Shown here one piece after another: positions 10,692 to 19,107 of a DNA stretch of 64,000 nt. Within the stretch, counting starts at the first letter, position 1. Every line of letters starts with the position of its first letter. Both the position numbers and the translations under genes were made by a program. Source of the DNA: Acidimicrobium ferrooxidans DSM 10331 (GTDB lineage Bacteria > Actinomycetota > Acidimicrobiia > Acidimicrobiales > Acidimicrobiaceae); the NCBI RefSeq assembly GCF_000023265.1, contig NC_013124.1:434001-498000 (forward strand), given 5' to 3'. The notes beneath the pieces are model-generated. The model searched no databases and was not told the origin of the DNA. It was given only the letters and a program-made list of their open reading frames with translations.

Positions 10692-10825
10692 GGCAGGAGC
10701 GTGCAGCTGGGATCGGCTCGGGCGGGCGCGGTGCGAGTCGGACTCATCGTCCTTGTGTCGGGTGCGATGGCGGCCCTCGGCGGCGGCGTTGCGCTGGCGA
10801 GCGGCAGCTCGACGCCGTCTGAGCC
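10674..10825 (+). pseudogene. 5' fragment of IS-split surface protein (signal peptide)
   Basis: From GTG 10674 (or ATG 10689) the frame encodes a Sec signal peptide. A basic n-region is followed by AGAVRVGLIVLVSGAMAALG and an ALASG cleavage region, then a Ser/Pro-rich start of the mature protein (SSTPSEP). The frame is broken at 10826 by the IS3 element and resumes in register at 12104-12106. Removing the element and one CC copy restores a 252-codon gene. The GTG has AAGGAG eight bases upstream. Confidence 0.85.
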
Positions 10826-10845
10826 GCCCCAGATTCCGTTGACAC
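10826..10845 (+). repeat. Left terminal inverted repeat of the IS3 element
   Basis: GCCCCAGATTCCGTTGACAC. It matches the inverted right end at 18 of 20 positions. Confidence 0.9.
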
Positions 10846-10887
10846 GTCGTAAGTCACACGTACCATGGCAGAGGGAAGGGGAGGTCG

Positions 10888-11208
10888 ATGGGGACGTCGA
10901 GAAGGAAGTTCACCCTGGAGTACCGGACCGAGGCGGCCCACCGGGTCATCGACAGCGGCCGGAGCGTCCCAGAGGTGGCCCGTGAGCTCGCGATCGGGGA
11001 GCACAACCTCTATCGATGGGTGCGGGAGGAGCGCAGGCGGATCGAAGCAGCAAACGCCACTGGCAGCCCGCCCCTCACGGCGCAGGAGCGCACCGAGCTC
11101 ATCAGGCTGCGCAGGGAGCTCGAGGAGCTGCGCAAGGACAACGAGTTCCTGGGAAAAGCAGCCGCGTACTTCGCCGCGAAGCCACCAAGCAAGAGAGATT
11201 CGCGCTGA
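10888..11208 (+). CDS. IS3-family transposase OrfA (HTH subunit)
   Basis: A 106-residue OrfA. The helix-turn-helix lies in residues 5-45 (RRKFTLEYRTEAAHRVIDSG, then SVPEVARELAIGEHNLYRWV). A leucine-zipper-like helix follows at about 68-92 (LIRLRRELEELRKDNEFL) and would mediate multimerisation. OrfA binds the terminal repeats. GTG or other alternatives are unlikely because the ATG at 10888 begins a typical MGTSRRKFT start. The slippery site near codon 88 lets some ribosomes shift into orfB. Confidence 0.95.
   Translation: MGTSRRKFTLEYRTEAAHRVIDSGRSVPEVARELAIGEHNLYRWVREERRRIEAANATGSPPLTAQERTELIRLRRELEELRKDNEFLGKAAAYFAAKPPSKRDSR
11151..11157 (+). other. Programmed -1 frameshift heptamer GGGAAAA
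   Basis: Read in the orfA frame it is G GGA AAA, a canonical X XXY YYZ slippery site. A slip of one base joins the orfA frame to the orfB frame, giving the OrfAB transposase known for IS3 elements. It lies about 55 bases before the orfA stop. Confidence 0.8.
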
Positions 11209-12077
11209 TGGAGGCGGAGTACGCTCGCTTCGAGATCAAACGGATGGCACGCTTACTCGAGGTCTCCCGGGCTGGCTACTACCGATGGCGACGCACCCAG
11301 GTAGCACCGTCGCGTCGGGCATGTGCAAGACGCGACCTCGAGAACCGAGTGGTCGCGGTCCACCAGGCATCCTCTGGCACCTACGGCGCACGACGGATCA
11401 CGGCGGCACTCCTCGCCGCTGGCGTGGTGACGAGCCACAACACGGTGGCAGCAGCGATGGCCAGGCGCGGCATCGCCGGTATCAGCCCCAGGAGGTTCCG
11501 CCCAGCGACCACCCACGCCGATCCGAAGGCGATCTACCCACCAGACCTCGTTGCCAGGAAGTTCGACCCGGGGCGCCTGCACGCCCTCTGGACCTCGGAC
11601 ATCACCTACCTCGCTCTCGCCGGCGCGATGGCATACCTGTGTGTGGTGCGCGACGAGCACTCGCGGCGGGTGCTCGGATGGAGCGTCGCGGAGCGCATGG
11701 AGACCACGCTCGTGCTCGAGGCCCTCGGCCAGGCCGTCGCGGTGCGTGGGTCCCACGCGCAGGGGGTCATCTGGCACACCGACCGAGGGAGTCAGTTCAG
11801 CGACCATCGAGTTGTGGCCTTCTGTGCCCGACACGGGATCACGCGCTCCATGGGGCGAACCGGCACCTGCTACGACCACGCGAGCGCGGAGTCCTTCTGG
11901 TCGATCTTCAAACACGAGTTCTTCTACCGCCACGCCTTTGGCGACCTCGCCGAGCTGCGCCGCGGCATACAGAGCTACATCCAGTTCTACAACCACCAGC
12001 GCAGCTGCTCGAAGATCGGCTACCTTGCCCCAGTCGTCTTCGAGCACCTCGTCGCGGAGGAGGCTCGCGTGAAGTAA
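11208..12077 (+). CDS. IS3-family transposase OrfB (DDE integrase core)
   Basis: Residues 1-60 carry the HTH_21-type region (MARLLEVSRAGYYRWRR) and the rest is an rve integrase core. The DDE triad is visible: Asp in LWTSDITYLA, Asp in WHTDRGSQFSD, and Glu in SAESFWSIFKHEFF. The C-terminal YIQFYNHQRSCSKIGYLAP is standard for IS3 OrfB. ATG at 11208 overlaps the orfA stop (TGATG), so it can also be made alone by coupling. It lies in the -1 frame relative to orfA. Confidence 0.96.
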   Translation: MEAEYARFEIKRMARLLEVSRAGYYRWRRTQVAPSRRACARRDLENRVVAVHQASSGTYGARRITAALLAAGVVTSHNTVAAAMARRGIAGISPRRFRPATTHADPKAIYPPDLVARKFDPGRLHALWTSDITYLALAGAMAYLCVVRDEHSRRVLGWSVAERMETTLVLEALGQAVAVRGSHAQGVIWHTDRGSQFSDHRVVAFCARHGITRSMGRTGTCYDHASAESFWSIFKHEFFYRHAFGDLAELRRGIQSYIQFYNHQRSCSKIGYLAPVVFEHLVAEEARVK

Positions 12078-12082
12078 CCTGG

Positions 12083-12102
12083 GTGTCTACGAAATCTGGG
12101 GC
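12083..12102 (-). repeat. Right terminal inverted repeat of the IS3 element
   Basis: On the minus strand it reads GCCCCAGATTTCGTAGACAC, pairing with the left end except at two positions. The right end starts six bases after the orfB stop. Confidence 0.9.
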
Positions 12103-12103
12103 A

Positions 12104-12712
12104 CCTCAGTCGTCCCCGAGTGCACCGACGCCAGCGGCGGGTTTCCAAACGACTGTGCTGTCGCAGGTCGTCGCGCCGTCGTCGTCCACGCAGACGGTGA
12201 CGGCGACGGCTGATGGCGCCAATGTGTCAGTGGTCGTTCCCGCAGGTGCCTTCGGCAACACGACGGTCAATCTCGTCGTGACCGAGCCCACACTGTCGGA
12301 TCTCACCTCGACGCTGTCTGCGCTCGGCCTCGGCGGATCCACCTTGGCGACCGGTGTCGGGGTCGAGGTGGTCGACGCTGCGACTGGCCAGCCGCTGACC
12401 GGTACCTTTGCGCAGCCGCTGACCGTGACGATTACCTCGAGCGGCATCACGAGTGCTTCCAAGGTCATCGAGTTCCCGACGAGTGGTTCGCCCTTCGTCG
12501 ATAGTTCTGCTGAAGTGGTCTCGGGCAAGGCGGTGGTCCAGGTGTCGAGTGACCCTGGCTTCGCAGTCGCGACGCCCACCTCTGCTTCGGTGCCGGCGGC
12601 CACGTCTCCGGTGACCGGTAAGGACTTCTTGCCGGTCGGCATCGCTGGTGGCGTCCTCGTCGTCGGCGGTGCGGCCCTGATCGTCGCTTCGGAGCGACGT
12701 CGGCACGCATGA
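12104..12712 (+). pseudogene. 3' fragment of IS-split surface protein (sorting signal)
   Basis: About 200 codons in register with the fragment at 10674-10825. The mature part is Ser/Thr/Ala-rich with beta-sandwich-like sequence (TVTATADGANVSVVVPAGAF). The C-terminus resembles a sortase signal: SPVTG, then a hydrophobic span (FLPVGIAGGVLVVGGAALIV), then ERRRHA. The pentapeptide differs from LPXTG at the first position. A sortase is encoded 5 kb downstream on the same strand. The reading frame is otherwise undamaged, so the insertion looks recent. Its stop overlaps the next gene (ATGA). Confidence 0.85.
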
Positions 12713-13626
12713 GTGGTGTGAGAACCCCTCGGGGGTTCCTGCGCCCCGCGGCAGGTCTGGTTGTCCTCGCGGGCGTCCTCGCGGCCTGTGGGTCCACCGC
12801 GTCGTCGTCCTCTGCCCCAGCGAGTGGTTCGTCGACGGCACATCGCGGGTCGATCCCGGTCGCGATCGTGCCGGTGAGCGCGGGAGCGCTCTCGCTGGGG
12901 CCACTGCAGGCGAATGGCGAGTTCTCCGTCCTGGCAGGGACGCCGTCATCGAAGGGCGTCTTCACCTACCAGCTCAGCACTCGGCGCGAGGTGGCCAGTT
13001 TCTCGGTGTCGAATCAGGCAACCGCGATCACCCAGTTGCCAAACGGCGTCATCGCGGTCGGGCTTGGTACGGGGTCTGTGGGCGCCGTCGATCTCGAGAG
13101 CAGCAGTGGCCAACAACTCGCCTCGATCCCCGTCGCTGCTCCGGTGCGGGGCCTCGCCCTCGGAACGGACGGGTCCACGATCTACGTGTTGGAGGGCACC
13201 GGATCGACACGGGCGGTTGCCGTCCTCGACACCGCGACGAGGAGCGCAGCGACGACCCTGCCCGTCAATGCTGACACCGTGGCGATCGCATCGTCGCCGA
13301 CCCAGCAGGAGCTCTACGGTTTGGAGAGTACTGGTGCACTGGACGTGTACTCGACGGCGACAGGCCAACGGATCGGTACCTTCCCCGTAGGTCACTCGGG
13401 CGTCGCCGTCACGCCGTCTCCCGACGGGACTGCCCTGTTCGTGTTGAAGGGCGTCGGCGGGGTGCGCAACGTCGCGGTGGTGAATCTCTCGACGGAGGGG
13501 GACGTGCGAGCCATCGGCGCGCCGGCTGGCGGCATCGCGATCGCCCCCACCCTGACCGGTGCCGATGTCCTGGTGCTCGCGGTGGGGCCGGCGTCCGCGA
13601 ACGTTCAGGAGTTGCCCACGTCGTGA
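12709..13626 (+). CDS. Lipoprotein with beta-propeller-like (YVTN-type) repeats
   Basis: A 305-residue exported protein. The signal peptide ends in a lipobox (VLAGVLAAC), so it should be lipid-anchored outside the membrane. A Ser-rich linker is followed by repeated blades of the YVTN/NHL kind, for example NGVIAVGLGTGSVGAVDLES, SGQQLASIPV and DGTALFVLKGVGGVRNVAVV. No catalytic motif is visible; such propellers often bind partners or carbohydrate. The start overlaps the stop of the IS-split gene and the end overlaps the next gene (GTGA). The insertion upstream may therefore reduce expression of this and later genes. Confidence 0.75.
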   Translation: MSGVRTPRGFLRPAAGLVVLAGVLAACGSTASSSSAPASGSSTAHRGSIPVAIVPVSAGALSLGPLQANGEFSVLAGTPSSKGVFTYQLSTRREVASFSVSNQATAITQLPNGVIAVGLGTGSVGAVDLESSSGQQLASIPVAAPVRGLALGTDGSTIYVLEGTGSTRAVAVLDTATRSAATTLPVNADTVAIASSPTQQELYGLESTGALDVYSTATGQRIGTFPVGHSGVAVTPSPDGTALFVLKGVGGVRNVAVVNLSTEGDVRAIGAPAGGIAIAPTLTGADVLVLAVGPASANVQELPTS

Positions 13627-15665
13627 GGACCTCTCCGCTCCAGGCGACGGCCGACGATCCGACGTCGCCACGACACGGTGTCCGAGTGGAGGCTGCGACG
13701 GGCACCTCGACGATGGCCTGGTTGTTGGCGGGAGCGGTGCTGATCCTGTGGGGCCTTCGTTTCGGGGTTGGGGTCGCCGAGTCGGCTGGGTTCTCGCTCG
13801 CCGATGTGGTCATGATCGGGGCGGGGGTCGCCATCATTGCCGGCTCGCCAGCCATCGCGACGCGCCCTCGCCTGCACTGGGCTGTGCTCGCGCTCGTGGT
13901 TGCGGCGTTTCTGGCATGGGCGACACAGCAAGTCCTGATCGCGCCCGCCTACGCGACGGACGAGCTCGCGTTCGACCAGTACGCCGCCCACCTCGTACTC
14001 CAGGGGGTCGATCCCTACCGAGTCTCGATGGCGGCGGCATTTGCGCGCTACCAGGTCTCGCCGAATGCGTTTACCCTGCGCTTCAGCGGACAGCCGGTGA
14101 CGGCCCTCTCGTACCCCGCACTTGCATTCCTCGCTTACGTGCCGCTCCTGGTCGCCGGCATCCACGCCCAAGCCGGCACGATCGTCGACGCCCTTGCGTG
14201 GGCGGTGACGATCGTCGTCACGTTCGCTGCGGTGCCTCGGAGCTGGCGACCGTTGGTGCTCGCATTGCTCAGCCTTTCTGCGGGCGTCGCGTATGCCGTC
14301 GGCGGAGTCACGGACGCTCTCTTCCTGCCGTTCCTTGTCGCGAGTGCAGCGTTGCTGGGACGCTTCGTCCGCGGCGATTCGTGGGGCTGGCTCGCACCCG
14401 TCGCGCTCGGTCTGGCGATGGCGGTCAAGCAGACGCCGTGGCTCGTGGCGCCGGCACTCGCGGTGGTGGTCGTGCGGTGGGCGCGCAGCAGTCGGTCGAC
14501 GTCGTGGGCGCTGGGTCGCCTCGCGTGGTTCGTCGGCTTGGCGACTCTCGCCTTTCTCGTGCCGAACGTGCCGTTCATCCTCCAGGATCCTGGTGCCTGG
14601 CTCCGTGGGGTGCTCACCCCGCTCGATGCGTCGGTCGTACCTGCGGGCCAAGGGCTCGTCGCGCTCTCGACAGCCTTTGGTATCGGGGCCGGGGGCTTCG
14701 TCTGGCTCTCGCTTGCATCCGTGGTGCTTCTCGCGGGCGGCACGGCACTCGTGTGGCTGGGATGGCCGCGTTGTGCGTGGTGTGCCTGGCTCGTGCCGGT
14801 GGTCGCGCTCTTCTTCGCGACGCGGTCGTTCGGCTCCTACTACGTCAACCTCGTGCCGCCCGCGCTCGTGGCGCTTGCACGTTGGCCGCGCGGAGCCGCG
14901 CCCCTGCCACGTGTGTGGTATCGCTGGGCACTCGTGACGGGTGGGGTCACGGTCGTGTGCGCTTTGGCCTGGGTGCGAAGCGCATCGCCGCTCTCCATCG
15001 AGATCACCGGTGTCCACACCTCTGGCCAGCTCGCGACCGTCGCGCGCGTCACGCTGCGCGTCACGAACCGCTCGGATGCGACGCTCGCGCCCGCCTACGT
15101 CTCCTACCTTGCGGGCTCGTACTCGCTCCCATGGCAGCTCGAGGCAGGCCCTCGGGTGGTGGCGCCGCACGCGAGTGTCGACGTGACGGTGGGTGCGCCG
15201 AACTTCCCGGCCCAACCCTCGGTGGCCGGTGGGTTCCAGATGGTGGCACTCGCGGGCCATGCCATCGCCCCGAGCGCACTGTACGAGCCCGGGCTCCTTC
15301 ACGTGGCGCTGGTACCGGACGCGGTGAACATCCCCGTCGCGCTGGGTCAGCAGGTGGTGCTCCACGCGGAGCTGCTCGATCGCTTCGATCAGCCAGTGCG
15401 CGAGGCGGGTGTGCCGATCTTCCTCGGTCAGATCATCTATGCGCAGCGTGGCCTGCTCTACTCGAGCGCTTCGATCAACGGTGCCGCTCCGGGCGCAACT
15501 CCGGTCGAAGAGCTCACTGGTCCGAATGGGGTCGCGACGTTCGTCATCGTCGACCGAGCTGCAGAGCCCGATCCGGTGAGCTTTGAGGCAAACCTGGTCT
15601 CGACGAGCGGGTACTACCCCTATGGCTACTCGCAGATCGTCCCGATCCGGTTCGAGAGGAGCTGA
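13623..15665 (+). CDS. Polytopic membrane protein, GT-C/GT87-like, with extracellular C-terminal domain
   Basis: A 680-residue protein. About 11-12 hydrophobic segments fill residues 30-460. An early extracytoplasmic loop has the acidic signature ATDELAFDQYAAHLVLQGVDPY, typical of GT-C glycosyltransferases of the GT87/DUF2029 type that use polyprenyl-phosphate sugars. The last ~220 residues are soluble and beta-rich (TLRVTNRSDATLAPAYVSY, and later an invasin-like VPIFLGQIIY segment), so they should face outside. Donor and acceptor are unknown. Start GTG overlaps the previous stop. It lies between a lipoprotein and a DUF2079 protein in a sortase locus, which suggests glycosylation of a surface component. 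Confidence 0.7.
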   Translation: MRTSPLQATADDPTSPRHGVRVEAATGTSTMAWLLAGAVLILWGLRFGVGVAESAGFSLADVVMIGAGVAIIAGSPAIATRPRLHWAVLALVVAAFLAWATQQVLIAPAYATDELAFDQYAAHLVLQGVDPYRVSMAAAFARYQVSPNAFTLRFSGQPVTALSYPALAFLAYVPLLVAGIHAQAGTIVDALAWAVTIVVTFAAVPRSWRPLVLALLSLSAGVAYAVGGVTDALFLPFLVASAALLGRFVRGDSWGWLAPVALGLAMAVKQTPWLVAPALAVVVVRWARSSRSTSWALGRLAWFVGLATLAFLVPNVPFILQDPGAWLRGVLTPLDASVVPAGQGLVALSTAFGIGAGGFVWLSLASVVLLAGGTALVWLGWPRCAWCAWLVPVVALFFATRSFGSYYVNLVPPALVALARWPRGAAPLPRVWYRWALVTGGVTVVCALAWVRSASPLSIEITGVHTSGQLATVARVTLRVTNRSDATLAPAYVSYLAGSYSLPWQLEAGPRVVAPHASVDVTVGAPNFPAQPSVAGGFQMVALAGHAIAPSALYEPGLLHVALVPDAVNIPVALGQQVVLHAELLDRFDQPVREAGVPIFLGQIIYAQRGLLYSSASINGAAPGATPVEELTGPNGVATFVIVDRAAEPDPVSFEANLVSTSGYYPYGYSQIVPIRFERS

Positions 15666-15666
15666 G

Positions 15667-17736
15667 ATGGCGACCGGGGTCGGGGCGCCAGATGACGCTC
15701 GTGTGCAGGGGCGCGGGCGATCCATCGCGCGGGTGATGGGATGCGCGACTCGGCTGCTCGGCTGGTGGCGTGACGGGGGTCCGGCGCTTTGGGTGGCCTG
15801 GGGATTCGGACTCGCCCAATTGGTCGTGGTGATCGTCCTCGCGGATCGCCTCGTCCGCGCCGGGGCGCTCTCGATCGACTACGCGATCGAAGGCGGCGGG
15901 TTCTCTCAGATCGCCGCTGGCCACCTCGACCCGACCGTGTGGCTTTTCCAGTACGTCAAGCCCTTCATCGACAACCACGAGGTCTTCCTCGACTGGCCCC
16001 TCGCGCTCGTGATCGGGCTCGTGCACCTGCCGGTGGTTTGGACGCTGCTCATTGGACTCCAGGCACTCCCGATCGCTGCAATCGGCCCGCTCGTCGCGTC
16101 GTATGCCAACCTGCGTGGACGTGAGCTCGGATTCTCGGCTCGGACGCGCGCGCTCGTCACGCTGGTGCCAGCTGCACTCGCGGCACTCGATGTCTGGCAG
16201 TACTGGTCGACGACGTTCGACTACCACGGCAAGGCGCTCCAAGGTCTCGTTCTCGTTGCGGCGCTGATCGTGCTGGAGCGCCGACGGCGGGCGTGGTCCA
16301 TTGTGCTCGTCGCGACGCTCGCACTCATGGGCGATACTGCGTCGTACGTGCTCGCCGTCGTCGCAGTGGTGCTTCTCCTCGAGCGTCGGTGGCGCGGCGG
16401 CTTGGCCGTGCTGGCGACGGCGGTTGCCGTGCTCACCGTGCCCTCTCTGCTCGGGTTCCACATTTTGTCGCTAACCGGGGGTCTCTATAGCCCGCTGACA
16501 CCCCTCCAGGCGCCGACCTATGACGTCGTCGTTGGCGTCCTCAAGCATCCGGGCTTCGCGCTCGGCCGCCTCGGGCGCCGCCTCCCAGACATGTGGGCCC
16601 TCCTCGGTGGGGCGGGGATCCTCGGCGTGGCCTCCGCCATGGGGATCGCGGCAATGGCCGTCATCGGGCCGGTCGTCTGGCTCGGCATTGCGCCCCTCGG
16701 GTACGCGGGCGTCTTCCAACTCGTGCCGCTCACCGACGTCCTGCTCCTCGGCGCAGCGGTGACGCTCCTTCGTGTCGCTCGTCGTCGGCCGCGCCGTGCC
16801 CTCGCCATCGGCGGGTTCGCCGTGGCGTGGGCGTTTGGCTGGTTCGTGGTGTTCGTCCCCCATCTCGTGGCATCCATCCGCGCGATCGCGCCTGCCGACG
16901 TACGCACCGGGAGCACGCTCGAGGCGCTCGCGACCTCGATCCCGCCGGGCCATGAAGTGGTTGCTCCGATCTCGATGGTGGGGCTCGTTGCCCAGGACCA
17001 TCCGCTCGTGTGGAGCTATCGGTGTCGGACGGGGCCGATCTCGATCCCGACCTTCGGAGTCCCGCTCGACATCGTCGTGGCTCCGGGGGTTGGCGTCGAC
17101 ACCTGCAGCCCCGGAACGCTGATGGCTGAGCTGGCTCGGGTCGCGGCGTTGCCCAGTGCGTCCCTCCGCGTGCTGCCTGGTGATGTCTACGTCGTGGAGT
17201 ATGATCCAGGCCCGGGTCGAGGGAGCCTCGTCCTGTCCGATGCGGCGCCGATGACAGGCCGAGAGCTCGCTCCCACCTTTACCAAGGGCTCGACCCAGCT
17301 GCTCCCGGGCGGAGCGGTCGCGCTCTCGCCTGGTCCGCTCGCGCTCCACGGTGTGACCGCAGAGCTCGCCCCGGGTGCTGCTGGAGAGGCTCTCGTGCGC
17401 CTCGAGGCCGAGGGATCCGTGAGCGTGCAGGTGTGGGATGACGCGTCGGGTCAGTTGCTCGCCCGTGAGGAGCTGGGCACCACGACCGGGGCCGAGACGC
17501 TCGCGATCCCCTTCGTCGTGCCCCACCGGTTCATCCCCCCGGCTGCGTTCAGCGACGGCGTGTGGCCGTTCGTCACACGCTTCCTCCCCCCGACGCGCTC
17601 GGACGCCGTCGAGCTCCGTGTGAGCGTCGGGCCGGGTTCGCAGGTGGCGGTCGCCGATGCCTGGATCGGCCCCGCCTCTCAGGCATCGACCGTGTTGTCC
17701 TTCCCAGGTCTCGTTGGTCAGCCGGCACTGCCGTAG
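15667..17736 (+). CDS. DUF2079-family polytopic membrane protein
   Basis: A 689-residue protein with an N-terminal segment near residue 45-65 and about ten more hydrophobic spans to ~residue 400. The stretch YVKPFIDNHEVFLDWPLALV and the FDYHGKALQGLVLVAALIVL segment match the DUF2079 pattern, a family related to GT-C transferases. The C-terminal ~270 residues are extracytoplasmic and beta-rich. No function is established for the family. ATG at 15667 has a GAGGAG-like site just upstream; the preceding gene ends one base earlier. Confidence 0.7.
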   Translation: MATGVGAPDDARVQGRGRSIARVMGCATRLLGWWRDGGPALWVAWGFGLAQLVVVIVLADRLVRAGALSIDYAIEGGGFSQIAAGHLDPTVWLFQYVKPFIDNHEVFLDWPLALVIGLVHLPVVWTLLIGLQALPIAAIGPLVASYANLRGRELGFSARTRALVTLVPAALAALDVWQYWSTTFDYHGKALQGLVLVAALIVLERRRRAWSIVLVATLALMGDTASYVLAVVAVVLLLERRWRGGLAVLATAVAVLTVPSLLGFHILSLTGGLYSPLTPLQAPTYDVVVGVLKHPGFALGRLGRRLPDMWALLGGAGILGVASAMGIAAMAVIGPVVWLGIAPLGYAGVFQLVPLTDVLLLGAAVTLLRVARRRPRRALAIGGFAVAWAFGWFVVFVPHLVASIRAIAPADVRTGSTLEALATSIPPGHEVVAPISMVGLVAQDHPLVWSYRCRTGPISIPTFGVPLDIVVAPGVGVDTCSPGTLMAELARVAALPSASLRVLPGDVYVVEYDPGPGRGSLVLSDAAPMTGRELAPTFTKGSTQLLPGGAVALSPGPLALHGVTAELAPGAAGEALVRLEAEGSVSVQVWDDASGQLLAREELGTTTGAETLAIPFVVPHRFIPPAAFSDGVWPFVTRFLPPTRSDAVELRVSVGPGSQVAVADAWIGPASQASTVLSFPGLVGQPALP

Positions 17737-17739
17737 GGT
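17734..17739 (+). promoter_or_regulatory. -10 box of the sortase gene, leaderless
   Basis: TAGGGT, six bases, then ATG at 17746. The box overlaps the stop codon of the upstream gene, so the sortase can be transcribed apart from the rest of the locus. Confidence 0.5.
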
Positions 17740-17745
17740 GGACAC

Positions 17746-18804
17746 ATGAGGGGGAAGGGCCGGGGAGCGCACAGCCGACAGCGAGGTCGGGGAATCGCGA
17801 TCGTAGGGGTCGTGGCGATGCTCGCTGGTCTCGGCCTCATCGGCTCGATCGTCGCCTTCTACGTGCGCTCCTCCCTTGTGGGTGGCGGACTCATCCAGCA
17901 AGCGCAGAAGGCCCGGACGGTCGCGGCGTGGCCGCGATCGCTGCTCGCGATCGTGCGTATCCCCTCGATCGGGCTCGTCGCGCCGGTGGAGCAGGGCACC
18001 GGCCAGTCGGTGCTCGCTGTGGCGGTGGGTCATCTCACGACGAGCGCGCTCCCTGGGAAACCAGGCACGTCGGTGCTCGCGGCGCACAACGTCAGCTGGT
18101 TCTCGGGCCTCGGTGGTCTCGGCTCGGGATCTCTCATTGAGGTCGATACACCGTACGGGCAGCAGGTCTATCGTGTGGCCTGGCATCGCGTCGTGCACGT
18201 CGGTGCGCCCGTGGCCAACACCGCCGCACCGACTCTGGTGCTCGAAGCGTGCTGGCCGCTCAATGCGCTCTACTTGACGCCCGAGCGCTACCTCGTTGGT
18301 GCCACCTTGGTGGCGACGACGAAGATCGCGGTCACGCCGGTCACGCCGTCGTCGGACAGCTACCAGCCGCTCGGGCTTGCGCCGACGCTCGCGCACGAGA
18401 ACCTCTCGCTCGCGGCCAACGACCTACCGATGGGGGTGCTCGCCACCGTTGGCTCGCCTGCTGCAGCATGGACGAGTTCACAGCGACCCTACAACTTCGC
18501 TGGAGCGGAAGTGACGTGGACCATTGCGTTGTTGCATGCGCTCGAAGCTCACGACCTCGTGCTCGTCGAATCGGTGACCCACGAGCCAGCAAGCGTGGTC
18601 GCACCATTGCTCAGCTGGGACGGAGGCTTCGCGAGCCTCGACGACCTCACCGAGGTCGTCGATGGTGTCACGGCGTCGGCTGGCTCCTCGCGAGTGTCGC
18701 TCCAGACCGATCACGGGCCGCTCGTCGTTACCTTGCGTTTTCGGGTCATCGGGCATGGGGTCGAGGTAGCTGGCGCTGCGGTCGGGACGTCGCAGGGCTC
18801 GTAG
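17746..18804 (+). CDS. Sortase with a C-terminal extension
   Basis: A 352-residue membrane-anchored transpeptidase. One N-terminal membrane helix (about 17-42) precedes a sortase barrel (about 65-195). The catalytic triad is visible: His114 in VLAAHNVSW, Cys169 in LVLEACWPLNAL, Arg181 in TPERYLV. LEACWP replaces the usual TLxTCxP signature. About 150 residues of unknown function follow the barrel, which is unusual. It should cleave a sorting signal and attach proteins to the cell wall. The SPVTG-tailed gene split by the IS element is the obvious nearby substrate. A strong hairpin follows the stop. Confidence 0.88.
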   Translation: MRGKGRGAHSRQRGRGIAIVGVVAMLAGLGLIGSIVAFYVRSSLVGGGLIQQAQKARTVAAWPRSLLAIVRIPSIGLVAPVEQGTGQSVLAVAVGHLTTSALPGKPGTSVLAAHNVSWFSGLGGLGSGSLIEVDTPYGQQVYRVAWHRVVHVGAPVANTAAPTLVLEACWPLNALYLTPERYLVGATLVATTKIAVTPVTPSSDSYQPLGLAPTLAHENLSLAANDLPMGVLATVGSPAAAWTSSQRPYNFAGAEVTWTIALLHALEAHDLVLVESVTHEPASVVAPLLSWDGGFASLDDLTEVVDGVTASAGSSRVSLQTDHGPLVVTLRFRVIGHGVEVAGAAVGTSQGS

Positions 18805-18827
18805 CCCGCCGCAGTGACCGCGGCGGG
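18805..18827 (+). terminator. Hairpin terminator after the sortase gene
   Basis: CCCGCCGC pairs with GCGGCGGG around a seven-base loop, starting one base after the stop codon; a short TT follows. Confidence 0.75.
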
Positions 18828-19094
18828 TTCGTGCCCCCGGGCTGGTGGCTCGGTTGGCGAGATCCTCGGGCGCGCGAACGGCGGTGTCGTCGCGCTCTGA
18901 TGGTGGCGCTCGTTGTTCCAGATTGCTCGACGGGCACCGAGCGCCCGGCGACGACCTCGATGGTCGGTGGGTCGTCGATCGCTTCGGACCCGGTCGAGGC
19001 AGCTCGTGGCCGGACGGATCGCCGTGATCAGCTCGGGCGTTCGTCGTCGAGGTTCCGTGCGCACACCGGCCGACGAAGGTCGGGTCGGCTCACG
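18828..19094. other. Intergenic stretch before the NUDIX gene
   Basis: No supported gene or structure. Open frames here have no start signals and arginine-rich shadow composition. Confidence 0.5.
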
Positions 19095-19100
19095 TAGCCT
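19095..19100 (+). promoter_or_regulatory. -10 box of the NUDIX gene, leaderless
   Basis: TAGCCT, seven bases, then ATG at 19108. Confidence 0.55.
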
Positions 19101-19107
19101 GGGGGTC

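Larger units (their letters stand above)
10826..12103 (+). mobile_element. IS3-family insertion sequence, about 1.28 kb
   Basis: A complete element: imperfect 20-base terminal inverted repeats (10826-10845 and 12083-12102), overlapping orfA and orfB, and a -1 frameshift signal. It sits inside a signal-peptide protein gene. The flanks are GCC on the left and ACC on the right, so the target duplication is either an imperfect three bases or a two-base CC; the exact ends are uncertain by one or two bases. Both transposase frames look intact, so the element may be active or recently inserted. Confidence 0.95.

Noticed and set aside
10826-12103. A clean three-base target duplication around the IS3 element
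   Set aside because: The flanks are GCC and ACC, so only CC is shared; a perfect three-base duplication cannot be claimed.
13605-15725. A 706-codon minus-strand open frame
   Set aside because: Antisense to the GT-C-like membrane protein; extreme Arg/His/Asp content and no domain pattern.
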